15,824 bases of DNA from Trichomonas tenax. Lineage: Eukaryota; Parabasalia; Trichomonadida; Trichomonadidae. Shown in pieces: positions 1 to 7,520 of this stretch (the stretch's first letter is position 1; each line of letters starts with the position of its first letter). The DNA lies in the NCBI GenBank assembly GCA_023091735.1, contig JALKBU010001147.1:1-15824 (forward strand), read 5' to 3'. A program made the position numbers and the translations under genes. The notes under the pieces were generated by a model. That model saw nothing but the letters and a program-made list of their open reading frames with translations, was not told where the DNA came from and ran no database searches.

Positions 1-118
1 ATGCATATAGAATTCTGTGTGCATATGAAATCCTATATGCATATAAAACCTATATGCATATGGAGGCCGGAAATGCATATAGGTCACCTAGTTGCAAACC
101 AAAAAATTATATGCACAT
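1..118. repeat. Iteron-like array of TATGCATA units, ~18-19 bp period
   Basis: The palindromic core (T/A)TGCATAT recurs with its G at 3, 21, 39, 56, 75 and 113, and a degenerate TTGCAA at 94 fills the gap. The spacings are 18, 18, 17, 19, 19 and 19 bp. Only the core and some flanking CCTATA are conserved; the sequence between units varies, so this is a spaced binding-site array rather than a simple tandem repeat. It begins at the window edge and may continue upstream. Function is unknown; replication or protein-binding iterons, or a minisatellite, are possible. Confidence 0.6.
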
Positions 119-304
119 GGGTCTACTGAATAGATTCTATAAAATCATTAGTTTTGAAATCAAAAATAACGTTAATTTTGTAAGAAATGAAAAATTTGTT
201 CTCTATATGGGGGGACCCTAGTTTGTAAAACTAACTCTGTTGTGTAAATGTATATCATTAATAAATATTGTTTTTATAATTTGTGATTTCAGTAATTATA
301 TAAA

Positions 305-353
305 AAGATGTTCGCAGAACTCGTGGCGAAGCTAAGAGGGATGCGAACATCTT
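305..353. repeat. 12-bp perfect inverted repeat with a 25-nt GC-richer loop
   Basis: Arms AAGATGTTCGCA (305-316) and TGCGAACATCTT (342-353) pair perfectly around a loop rich in G and C for this region. The loop holds a second GCGAA (326-330) that could pair with TTCGC at 311-315 instead of the one at 343-347, giving two competing folds. It lies about 50 bp upstream of the gene at 404. It may be a structured RNA, a binding site or a terminator for an upstream gene; no known RNA family is recognised. Confidence 0.55.
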
Positions 354-386
354 ATAACTAACTGCTGAATTCTAAAACTGAATTTA

Positions 387-403
387 TTTTTAATTTGTTA
401 GAA
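387..403 (+). promoter_or_regulatory. Element promoter-like motif before the DUF3223 gene
   Basis: TTTTTAATTTGTTAGAA directly abuts the ATG at 404. The first 14 bases are identical to the motif before the ATG at 6620, and similar T-run/AATT/TTA strings precede five more element genes. No host-type TCA-Y-W initiator is present here. Confidence 0.5.
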
Positions 404-907
404 ATGCCGAAATCAAGGAAAGTTAGTTTTGGTAACATAACTTTTAAATCGAAGAAAGAGGCTAAATCCTTCTTTAGTGATTACATCAAAAATAAAACAG
501 TTATTAATGACGTTGATGTTAAAATTTTTTTAAGGATTTGTTAATGCATCATCCATGTGATAATGAATTTACAAACGGATTTATAGGAATAAGAAGAAAT
601 CCTGACTTTGGAAATAATGAATTATATTTTCATCATAAATTAACAGGAATTGATGAGTCATTTAGTTATAAAAATTGTATTGACGGTTATGATGAAAATA
701 ATTTAAGACGTCGATGGTTCAGGGCTTTAATCAGAAATGATATTAGAGAATTTAAAGAGTTAGAATGTAAACCTAAATGCTGTCCATTATGTAAAAATTA
801 GCGAAATAATTAATGATCTACAACTTGCAAATAAGTGGGTTGAATTTCATAAAAACAATTGTAGCCTTCAATTCTTATGTCATGAATGCAATGTCAGAAA
901 GGGATGA
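404..907 (+). pseudogene. DUF3223 protein with C-terminal HNH-like zinc motif, two frameshifts
   Basis: Reading from ATG 404, the N-terminal part FGNITFKSKKEAKSFF, the LLMHHP segment (542-559) and FSYKNCIDG (661-687) match the DUF3223 fold known from the plastid DCL protein and from phage or virus proteins. The C-terminus has CPLC, then a His and LCHECNVRKG, an HNH nuclease-like pattern in which paired CxxC residues hold a metal. Three reading frames are needed. The first shift is in the T run at 525-531, where the frame would be restored by one more T; the second is in the A run at 791-796, again one base short. Total would be about 168 residues. Both breaks are in homopolymers, so sequencing error is a possible alternative to decay. 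A DNA-binding or nicking role is inferred only. It is convergent with the gene ending at 1155. Confidence 0.6.
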
Positions 908-970
908 ATTTATGTTTATTTTTGAATGTCAGATGTGGTTCCATGTTCATTCTTTTTATATAAAACATTT

Positions 971-1065
971 TTTGGTTTAGCTTTTATAAACCATGAAGTG
1001 TAAGTGTTGACATATTAATTAATGATATTATTAATGAAACCATGAAGTGTAAAAGCTAAACCAAA
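971..1065. terminator. 15-bp inverted repeat enclosing a 16-bp direct repeat, between convergent genes
   Basis: Arms TTTGGTTTAGCTTTT (971-985) and AAAAGCTAAACCAAA (1051-1065) are perfect complements. Inside, AAACCATGAAGTGTAA occurs twice in direct orientation (988-1003 and 1037-1052), one beside each arm, with an AT-rich near-palindrome (1017-1036) between them. The structure sits between the 3' ends of the genes at 907 and 1155. It could fold in the RNA of either gene and act in 3'-end formation; a small transposon footprint is an alternative. Confidence 0.5.
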
Positions 1066-1154
1066 TTTTTTATGTTTTTTTTTAATAAAAAAAGAATTTG
1101 AAACTAACTAGGAACCATCGATATATAGAGGATATAGAAAAAACATCAACATAT

Positions 1155-1901
1155 TTACTGATTTTCCCCACTGACTACATCATTCACAAGTTCACTCATT
1201 ACTTCATTTGCTATTTTTCCAATCTGAAATGTCCATAATATTTCATTCATGAACTCCACATTTTCACCATTAATATCAGTAATACTAAACTTTAAACCAG
1301 CCAAATCTTTTGATGATAAAATAAATGAATTTCCCTGAAGTTGAAACGGAAATGATAATGAAAAAATATTTAAGTTTAAACTAATAACATTTGTAATTGC
1401 TGGATAAATGCTTTGGTCAGTTTTTTGGTGTGAAAATCTCATTGGTGAGTTTAATTTATCACATTTTATTATAAAGAAACTTGGCCCATTGTCATTATAA
1501 TTTACTTGACCCATTTCTATTGGTTCTATAATGTTGATGATACCTAATAAATTTTTAATTCGTTCAGTACAATATTTAATTGTTAATGGAAAGTGAACTA
1601 TACCATTTAATCCATCGACTTCAAATTGATTTGATGGATTTTGAGCGAATTTATCAGCATACCAACTAGTGAAAACAGAATTTAAATATTCTAAATGTGT
1701 TGTTATATCTCCTTTACTGATGATATTATTTATATTCATATCATATGATTCATCATCAATTAAGAAGGTGATGAAGTCATCAATATTTAAAATAATTGGG
1801 TTAAATTTACCTGAAACAGAGATTAGGGAAACATTAAAGATACCAGTAACGTTTTAATTTAATTCACAAATATTATTTGAAATTATATTAATAATTGACA
1901 T
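1155..1901 (-). pseudogene. Probable jelly-roll-type structural protein (minor capsid candidate), early stop
   Basis: Not firmly recognised. The frame stays open above the ATG at 1739 up to a TAA at 1854-1856, then continues to ATG 1901, which directly abuts the shared divergent palindrome, so the gene very likely began at 1901 (248 residues) and has a nonsense codon at position 16. The C-terminal segment FSITDINGENVEF followed by LWTFQI has the look of a beta-rich capsid or penton-like domain ending (D-x-N/D-G turn, then an alternating hydrophobic strand). It is divergent with the gene at 1921. A shorter product from ATG 1739 (194 residues) remains possible. The minor capsid role is inferred from context plus this motif. 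Confidence 0.5.
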
Positions 1902-1919
1902 TTTTTAATTAATTAAAAA
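1902..1919. promoter_or_regulatory. 18-bp perfect palindrome between two divergent start codons
   Basis: TTTTTAATTAATTAAAAA reads the same on both strands. The minus-strand ATG (1901) abuts it and the plus-strand ATG (1921) is one base away. Each half is the element promoter-like motif, so one site may serve both genes. With only 19 bases between start codons, transcripts must be nearly leaderless or start inside the neighbouring gene. Confidence 0.6.
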
Positions 1920-1920
1920 T

Positions 1921-2391
1921 ATGGTTAAACGATATTTTCCAGTACAAAATAAAACCCGTGTGAGATTGCCTCAAGATTTCATTGATTCCAAAAATAAAAA
2001 ATATATTTATGTTATCGACTTTCAAACTTCTGAACAATATAGCGAGGGATATAGACCATTTTTACTATCTTTACATTCAAATTTAGTCCAAAAAGACCCT
2101 TATTCTGACCACTTAATACGTTTCTCTACAGGATCACGTACTGATATTGATAGATTAAAATATGAACAAATTGATAATATTGAATTTCTAGATTTCTGGT
2201 TTAAGTATCCAGATGGGTCAAAATGTAATTATACAGAAATAGAAGACGTAATAGAAAAAGATGTAAAAATAACTGACCCCGATGGGAATCAAAAAATAAT
2301 ACATCAAAGAATTAAAACGGGTGAAAGATCAATTGATGTCAAAACATTTCCTAAACTCTGTACTTTTGTTATGTTAATGTTAGAATATTAA
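1921..2391 (+). CDS. Unknown element protein, possible structural/jelly-roll protein
   Basis: An intact 156-residue ORF with ATG directly after the divergent palindrome. Not recognised. Visible features: a basic N-terminus (MVKRYFPVQNKTRVRLP), a strand-like YIYVIDFQ at about residues 28-35, the segment SLHSNLVQKDPYSDHLIRF (residues 50-68) and a D-G turn in FWFKYPDGS (residues 92-100). This beta-rich composition and the divergent pairing with the capsid-like gene at 1155-1901 suggest a virion component, but this is inference. It is one of the few genes in the element without a stop or frameshift. A hairpin begins at its stop codon. Confidence 0.65.
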   Translation: MVKRYFPVQNKTRVRLPQDFIDSKNKKYIYVIDFQTSEQYSEGYRPFLLSLHSNLVQKDPYSDHLIRFSTGSRTDIDRLKYEQIDNIEFLDFWFKYPDGSKCNYTEIEDVIEKDVKITDPDGNQKIIHQRIKTGERSIDVKTFPKLCTFVMLMLEY

Positions 2392-2410
2392 ATGGCACAC
2401 TGAGCCATTT
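2390..2410. terminator. Hairpin at the stop codon of the gene at 1921-2391
   Basis: AAATGGC (2390-2396), loop ACACTGA, GCCATTT (2404-2410): a perfect 7-bp stem overlapping the TAA stop and lying between two convergent genes. It fits a 3'-end signal; no functional proof is visible. Confidence 0.45.
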
Positions 2411-2434
2411 TCTAGTTCCAAAGGGGATATTAAA

Positions 2435-3031
2435 TTAAATTATTTTGACAAAGAAACGATCAAGAGAGATTTTATATTCATCAACTATTTTATTGTATAT
2501 GTCATTGTATGATAAATTCAAATCATTTGTGACCCCATTCTTTGTAACCTTTATTGTGTTAATCTCTTTAATCGGTGAAAGTTTAGCAATTACTGTACAA
2601 CATGAAATATCATCATCAATGAAATATTGAATTTTAAAATCAGAATCCTGAACTTCACATAATACAGCTATGATATTTATTAAATCCTCATATGGAAGAA
2701 TTATTAAACCGGAATCATCAATTAAATTGATAACAGATTCATAGTTATCAATGATGATATCTCTATATATTTTCATTAATTCTGTATCTAATGATGTAGC
2801 CTTGGATTCATCATTTGGACTATAATGAACAGTCACTGGTTCGGTATATGGTACTTCAATATTTTCCTCGGAAGCCTGTGAAAGATATGACCTCTCCAGT
2901 TTTCCAAATTCAGGGGAAACATTAACTTTTACATTCTGAATTACTTTACTTTTATCATCATTTACATTATATCCCACGGTTATTTCAGCTTTAGCATTTG
3001 AATTTCTCTGAGGAACAATTCTTTTTCTCAT
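2435..3031 (-). CDS. Unknown acidic element protein
   Basis: Intact 198-residue ORF from ATG 3031, which follows a promoter-like T-run motif. Not recognised. The N-terminus is basic (MRKRIVPQR); the rest is rich in Asp, Glu and Ile, with a helical-looking stretch around residues 81-125 (KIYRDIIIDNYESVINLIDD) and an FIDDD acidic patch near residue 137. There is no signal peptide or clear membrane segment. It lies between the gene at 1921 (convergent) and the broken gene at 3107-4018 on the same strand, in the capsid/ATPase block, so a virion or assembly role is plausible but unproven. A protein-primed replication or protease-cofactor role cannot be excluded. Confidence 0.65.
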   Translation of the reverse strand: MRKRIVPQRNSNAKAEITVGYNVNDDKSKVIQNVKVNVSPEFGKLERSYLSQASEENIEVPYTEPVTVHYSPNDESKATSLDTELMKIYRDIIIDNYESVINLIDDSGLIILPYEDLINIIAVLCEVQDSDFKIQYFIDDDISCCTVIAKLSPIKEINTIKVTKNGVTNDLNLSYNDIYNKIVDEYKISLDRFFVKII

Positions 3032-3050
3032 TTGCTAATAAATAAAAAAA
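3032..3050 (-). promoter_or_regulatory. Element promoter-like motif before the gene at 2435-3031
   Basis: On the minus strand, seven T's then ATTTATTAGCAA abut the ATG at 3031, the same T-run/ATT/TTA arrangement as other element genes. Confidence 0.4.
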
Positions 3051-3062
3051 TAATTTATGATA

Positions 3063-3101
3063 AAAAATCCCTAAAGGATTTTTGCGAAAACTTTTGTTTT
3101 C
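3063..3101. terminator. Two tandem hairpins downstream of the gene at 3107-4018
   Basis: First: AAAAATCC (3063-3070), loop CTAAA, GGATTTTT (3076-3083). Second: GAAAAC (3086-3091), loop TTTT, GTTTTC (3096-3101). Both lie just past the minus-strand stop codon at 3107 and before the next start at 3031, as expected for 3'-end signals. Confidence 0.45.
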
Positions 3102-3106
3102 AAAAT

Positions 3107-4018
3107 TTATGAACTAAATAATTGATTAATAAATGCATGTACATTATTTAGTTCATTTCCATTATTAACTATTTGATGAATGATTGTAAAACAAGCGTTC
3201 TTAAAGTCATCTGATTTCTCAATTTTACGTTTATCTTTGTCAGAAATTTGATCATAATTTAATTTATAATTTTCAGCATAAACACGTTTCTTGATAAGTT
3301 CATTAAATGCGTCATTGATTACTTTATTAATCATTTTAGCAATTTGTAATGGCTGTACTCCATTTTGTTTTAATTCCTCCTTTATATTCTTACCAGTAAT
3401 ATATGAATCAACGATTGCAGTTTTGAAATATTTCTTTGGTGATATTGGTTTTTGAAGTGTTGTGAATTGACCTTCTAAATTATGCTGATATGTAGGAAAA
3501 CCATCTTGACCTGGAATAATTGAATTCGTTTCTTCAACAAATCTTGAATATGGTTCATGTCTATATGAATTTATTGGTCCATTTTCACCCTCACCAATAT
3601 ATTGTTTAATTGGTTTTCCATTTTTATCAAATTCCATTGGATATGTTGTATTATATGCTTTTCTTTTTCCATAATTACCAGCTTTTATTTTGTAGCCATT
3701 AATGACTTTAATATTCCCCTTTGCATCTGTAATAAAAACTTCTGGAATACCATCTGGTGTTCCATTAGGACCTGTGACATCTGCTTCATGAGCTTTCCAA
3801 TTTACAACATGACGTTTTGCGTATGCCTCAGCCTCTGGAAATGTTAAAACATTTTTCATTTGCTTTACGTCTTTTTGAAGACCAGCAACAATATGAACTA
3901 ATTCCTTCATTCCATGAGGAACTTATATTTGGTGTTGATATATTTGACCAGCTCTTTTTCCGTTCTGATAATTACCAGGTTTAAGTTGTGTTTGTAATAA
4001 GTTTCCGATTTCTGCCAT
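3107..4018 (-). pseudogene. Unknown virion-block protein with DG-rich N-terminal motif, early stop
   Basis: The open frame continues upstream of ATG 3910 to ATG 4018 through one in-frame TAA at 3923-3925 (codon 32); the upstream start has a promoter-like motif, so the ancestral product was about 303 residues. Visible: NWKAHEADVTGPNGTPDGIP then FITDAKGNIKVINGY (about residues 74-107), a string of Asp/Gly turns resembling calcium-loop or beta-hairpin segments, and a helical basic C-terminal half. From memory, similar D-G-I-P/N-G-Y strings occur in proteins of large DNA viruses and Polintons, but I cannot name the family. It follows the ATPase on the same strand 40 bases downstream. Translation could restart at 3910 (267 residues), so the gene may still give a near-full product. 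Confidence 0.6.
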
Positions 4019-4039
4019 GTTTAATAAGAATAAAAAAAA
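4019..4039 (-). promoter_or_regulatory. Element promoter-like motif before ATG 4018
   Basis: On the minus strand eight T's are followed by ATTCTTATTAAAC and the ATG at 4018. It supports 4018 rather than 3910 as the original start. Confidence 0.4.
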
Positions 4040-4057
4040 TTAAATTAATATGTATTT

Positions 4058-4897
4058 TTAATCAGAAAAAGTAACATTACCTTTAACAGTATCAACTATT
4101 AACTTTCCATGTTCCCCTAATTGTTGGTATTTATAATAAAGCTCATTAATTTACATTGGTAGATTCACCTGATACAACATAACATTTAATTGTTGACGAC
4201 TAAAACCTGAGAATATAAATAATGTTGAAATATTTGATTTAATATTTGTTGAGATGGCTTTAACATATTGAACAGCCATAAAGAATGAGCATTGAATATG
4301 TCTACATTGTGTTAAGAGTTGATTAAAATATGATTTTTCATTATTGATTAATTTTGATTTAACAGCATCATCAAGGAAGACTAAAGTAAAAAGGAATTCA
4401 CGACTGAAATCATTAATAAATAATGTTTTAAACAAATCATCTCTTTGATAATCAACTATTTTATCCTCTAAATTTTCCTTCTTGATTGTATTATATAATT
4501 CTTTATACATTATTAATTTCTTTAAATAATCTTCTGCTTCATCATGTGATAAATAAACAATGGGTATATGAATGAGGTGTTTTAATGATTCAAAAGTATC
4601 ATCACATTCACTACCAATTCGATTTATATATATTAACACATGAGAATATGGGGACGTGTAAGAGATAATAATCAACTCTTTAATGATGGATAAAGTTTTG
4701 CCCTTAAATTATTTACCTATTGCAGCAGTTATTGAATTATAATATACATTTGAATATGGTATTTTGCTCAAAACTTCTTTCGACAAAGAGTTTTTATTTT
4801 TATTCAATTCATCATTTATCATACTGTCAATGTATTCATTATATACTTCTTTCAATTCGACGCTTTGTGTCTCAGGGTTTTTAAACCGTTCAGTCAT
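4058..4897 (-). pseudogene. FtsK/HerA-type DNA-packaging ATPase, two in-frame stops
   Basis: One continuous frame of about 279 residues from ATG 4897 to TAA 4058, interrupted by TAA at 4709-4711 (codon 63) and TAA at 4151-4153. The first stop falls in the Walker A loop, which reads GK-stop-FKGKT. Walker B is LVFLDD (codons 172-177). After it come CRHIQCSFF, an AVQY segment and SNISTLFIFSG, matching the 'gRH...Q...R-N...lFIF' sensor region of viral packaging ATPases, and the C-terminal YYKYQQL after the second stop is also typical. In Polintons and related viruses this enzyme pumps DNA into capsids. Neighbours are the capsid gene upstream (28 bases) and the 4018 gene downstream. As read, the product would be inactive unless the stops are suppressed. 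Confidence 0.85.
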
Positions 4898-4908
4898 TTT
4901 ATATTTAC

Positions 4909-4923
4909 AAAAATAATATTTTT
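4909..4923. terminator. Short AT palindrome between capsid and ATPase genes
   Basis: AAAAATAATATTTTT: 7-base arms around a single A, in the 28-base gap between the capsid stop (4926) and the ATPase start (4897). It could be a weak 3'-end signal or part of the ATPase promoter; AT-rich palindromes arise easily by chance here. Confidence 0.3.
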
Positions 4924-4925
4924 CC

Positions 4926-6553
4926 TTATAAATTATTATCAATATCGTATTGACTCTTAAACTGTGGTGGGCATCCGGTTTTATGATACTTTAACCCATT
5001 TTCTGGATCCCAAGTCCAAAATGTTGTACGTGTGAACCAGAATTGTGGGGGTGTTGTAATCTTTGAGCAATATGTATCGTTGGCTCCTTGAATAATTGGG
5101 AATGCCTTCAATGCAACCGTTACACTTGTATTTCCAGTTTCGATACCATCAAAGAATATACCTGCACCGGATCTCTGAGTTGGAATTGTGCACAAGAATG
5201 AGGTTTGGTCCTTCTATGTTCTAGCTAATGGTGTGCCATCATCTGCATTTAATGGTCTAGTTAATGAATCCTCATATTCTTCAGTGCATTCATGAATACC
5301 ATCCAAATCTGATGCTTGCAACATTCGAGTGAAGAATATATCACCAATTGTCGTCATTTCCTTTTCTGGATAATTTCTATCATCAAGATTGACCTGAAGA
5401 CCTCGCAACATTGGATTTTCTAAAACTGTTCTTTGGAGTGGTGATTTAGGAAATGTTAAAACTATGTCTGTCACATTATGAAGTGCATAAGTGAAATCAG
5501 AACTTATTCCATCAGCTAAAACACATCCATTATTTAGGCTCCTAACGTATATTTGTTGTGCTGGTATGAAATATGGATCCTGTGGTGTGAAAAGTTTAGG
5601 TATTGCTCGAATTGACTCTTCAACTAATCCATAACCCGGAATAATTGCTTTATCTTCTAAAACAACTAAATTTGTGCAACGTAAAGTAACTTTTGAAATT
5701 GTTGGTTCCGCTATTGTCGCTGCAATATTAGTGATTAAATTCGCTGACATGCCATGTTGAGTGCATTTCCTATCGTGTTTAAATGATTTTTCTAGGATTT
5801 TCGCATAATTTTCATCAGTAATTTTTTCATAAACATAATTTTGTAAATCAGCAACACGTAATGGATCAACTTGGCAAAACACAGGTGAATCCTTATCAAC
5901 ATAATATTTAAGAATAATTTCACCAAATGTTTTAGGGAAATCATCAAACGCCTGAAATGCTAATAAATCATTAATTGGAATAAATCAAATTCAATATCAG
6001 TAGAAGAGTTAACAGTTTTGAATGTCTCCGATGGGTCAATATATTTACCTGCAATTAAATTATCATATTTTTGAACATTATTATATAATGAATGTGTGAA
6101 CTTTCTGACCTTCTTTTCAGACTTTGGTTTATATGTTGCATATGCATATGATTCACGTGACATTTCCATTTTTAAATATCCAGTGTCTCCTCTTTCCGTT
6201 TCAACCTCTGATTGACGTATATTTTGATTACTTGATTTATAACCAATGAATAATTTCATGCATTTAAAAGCATCATCACATGTAAAGACTTTATAGGATT
6301 CAATAGTGGCTCTTACCCTACGTTTTATGTATGTTTCTCCTAACTGATTAACATAGTGAGCGTTATTTGTGATTCTTAAATGTGTTTGTTTTGTGTAATC
6401 ATAAGGAGCATCAGAATCGAAGCAAGAGTTTTCAAGTTCTCGATAATATCTTCTACCATCATTTTTAGCGAAGACCTCATTAATCTTTTCGAATGATTGA
6501 AACACGTTGCCATTTATTGTTTTCGTGTTTGGGATCAAATAGTTTGTTGTCAT
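4926..6553 (-). pseudogene. Probable major capsid protein (double jelly-roll), frameshift plus stop
   Basis: Three ORF pieces form one gene of about 542 residues. The first runs from ATG 6553 to 5960; a one-base loss near 5970-5980 shifts the frame, and the second frame is already open from about 5975 onward. The second and third pieces are in the same frame and separated only by a TAG at 5214-5216. Length, position next to the packaging ATPase, and beta-rich content with aromatic strands (QFWFTRTTFWTWDPENG near the C-terminus) fit a Polinton double jelly-roll capsid. I see no single diagnostic motif, so the name rests on size and context. The ATG at 6553 follows a promoter-like motif. The breaks should prevent a working capsid from this copy. 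Confidence 0.6.
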
Positions 6554-6572
6554 TTATGTACAATTAAAAAAA
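6554..6572 (-). promoter_or_regulatory. Element promoter-like motif before the capsid gene
   Basis: On the minus strand seven T's are followed by AATTGTACATAA and the ATG at 6553. This is part of the divergent region with the gene at 6620. Confidence 0.4.
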
Positions 6573-6599
6573 TAATAATTGAAACATAAAATCAATTTT

Positions 6600-6619
6600 T
6601 TTTTAATTTGTTAAAAATA
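6600..6619 (+). promoter_or_regulatory. Element promoter-like motif before the small gene at 6620
   Basis: TTTTTAATTTGTTAAAAATA abuts the ATG at 6620; its first 14 bases equal those at 387-400, over 6 kb away. This is the strongest single match for the shared motif. Confidence 0.5.
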
Positions 6620-6850
6620 ATGGGAGCTGTTGTGTTTAAGGAACTGTGGGATAAAGTCAAAAGAACTGCTAAAAGTATATGGGAAACTGGGAAGAAAGCT
6701 GTTAATTTTGTGAAGGATAAAATACTTCCTCATACCGAAGCAATCAGTGATGTGGCGATTTCAATATCACTACAACATGGACAAAAGGTTAAAAATATAT
6801 AAGATAAAAGTGGGAAAGTTATCAATCGATTAACTCCAATATTAAAGTGA
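6620..6850 (+). pseudogene. Small cationic amphipathic protein, late in-frame stop
   Basis: From ATG 6620 the frame gives 60 residues to TAA 6800-6802, then runs on in the same frame for 15 more codons to TGA 6848. Start 6620 is chosen because the promoter-like motif abuts it. The N-terminal half (FKELWDKVKRTAKSIWETGK) is a Lys- and Trp-containing amphipathic helix, like small membrane-active minor capsid proteins of adenovirus-related and Polinton viruses. It is convergent with a second protein of the same kind (6874-7095) and divergent from the capsid gene. Function is inferred; the truncated product keeps the helix and may still work. Confidence 0.5.
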
Positions 6851-6880
6851 TGTAATACATAATTTATTTTATATCACTTT
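6844..6880. terminator. Inverted repeat holding both stop codons of convergent genes
   Basis: AAAGTGAT (6844-6851) and ATCACTTT (6873-6880) are perfect complements. Each arm contains the final AAG TGA (Lys-stop) of one gene, the plus gene ending at 6850 and the minus gene ending at 6874. A hairpin would form at the end of either transcript. Confidence 0.5.
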
Positions 6881-7095
6881 GATAGTCCTTCAACTACTCC
6901 ACCAATGGCGTTTCCAACTTGTGCACCCATCATTGGATTCCCTGCTTTAGCTCCAAATATTCCACCAGTTGCAGTCCCTATTGTTTTCGCTATTGGTGCA
7001 ACAGCTTTAGTAACAGGTTTTAATACTTTATTATGTACCCATTTCGCAGCGTTTTTGATACCTCGCCATATTTTTGCAAATATTCCTGCACTCAT
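6874..7095 (-). CDS. Small amphipathic/glycine-zipper protein, candidate membrane-active minor capsid protein
   Basis: Intact 73-residue ORF from ATG 7095. Residues 1-40 form a basic, Trp-containing amphipathic stretch (FAKIWRGIKNAAKWVHNKVL, then KPVTKAVAPIAKTIG); residues 40-70 are Gly/Ala-rich (GGIFGAKAG, then GAQVGNAIGGVV) like a glycine zipper that can insert in membranes. There is no signal peptide. This layout resembles small lytic or DNA-binding core proteins of adenovirus-like virions (known for protein VI/X-type peptides), but the match is by composition, not homology I can name. It is intact while the neighbouring capsid gene is broken. Confidence 0.65.
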   Translation of the reverse strand: MSAGIFAKIWRGIKNAAKWVHNKVLKPVTKAVAPIAKTIGTATGGIFGAKAGNPMMGAQVGNAIGGVVEGLSK

Positions 7096-7157
7096 GAATT
7101 TATTATTGAATAAAATACTAATTTATATTGATACATTAAGATTTTTATTAATATGAA

Positions 7158-7520
7158 ATGAAACCAATATTAAAAATAGATGAAAAACTTGAAGAAAAAT
7201 CAAATTTAATTGTACATAATAAAGAAGAAATAAAAATAATCAAACCAATTACCGAGTCATTAATATTTGAATCAGTTGATGAATTTAATGAGTACTATAA
7301 TAAAAATAAAGAAATATTTGATGAACTCACAACATGCAAATTAAATAAAATGTTTAAAATTAATGGTTTCAAAGTTACAAAAATAAATGGTATAGTAAGT
7401 TTAAAATCTATTCCTCAATCAAGAGTGTCAGCATTAATGAAAATAGAAGATTTAACAAAAAGAATAAACATTATTGAAGATAGAATAAATCAAATAATTG
7501 CAGTATTAAATTCAGCTTAA
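7158..7520 (+). CDS. Unknown element protein with C-terminal coiled coil
   Basis: Intact 120-residue ORF. ATG 7158 is preceded by a minimal upstream ORF (ATG AAA TGA at 7153-7161) overlapping it. Lys- and Glu-rich N-terminus; central segment VDEFNEYYNKNKEIFDELTT and LNKMFKINGFKVTKINGIV (residues 62-80), which looks like a compact helix plus hairpin; C-terminal heptad stretch (IEDLTKRINIIEDRINQIIA, about residues 96-115). This suggests an oligomeric, perhaps DNA-binding protein, but no family is recognised. Its stop overlaps the inferred end of the convergent gene at 7517-8040 by four bases. Confidence 0.7.
   Translation: MKPILKIDEKLEEKSNLIVHNKEEIKIIKPITESLIFESVDEFNEYYNKNKEIFDELTTCKLNKMFKINGFKVTKINGIVSLKSIPQSRVSALMKIEDLTKRINIIEDRINQIIAVLNSA

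Larger units (their letters stand above)
119..403. other. AT-rich leader region before the DUF3223 gene
   Basis: No convincing ORF is seen on either strand. The stretch holds a run of seven G's (about 210-216), the hairpin at 305-353 and the promoter-like motif at 387-403. Apart from these nothing is recognisable. Confidence 0.5.

Noticed and set aside
1..118. CRISPR array
   Set aside because: The repeats are only ~8 bases with ~10-base gaps, and the organism is a eukaryote; spacing and size do not fit.
1669..1857. Plus-strand 62-residue ORF
   Set aside because: Antisense to the 5' part of the gene at 1155-1901 and without any motif or promoter.
3602..3847. Plus-strand Cys/Phe-rich ORF
   Set aside because: Lies antisense to the conserved-looking 3107-4018 gene and has the composition of a shadow frame.
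6905..7156. Plus-strand hydrophobic ORF opposite the small amphipathic gene
   Set aside because: A shadow of the Gly/Ala/Lys-rich minus-strand gene, which has the better start and coding character.
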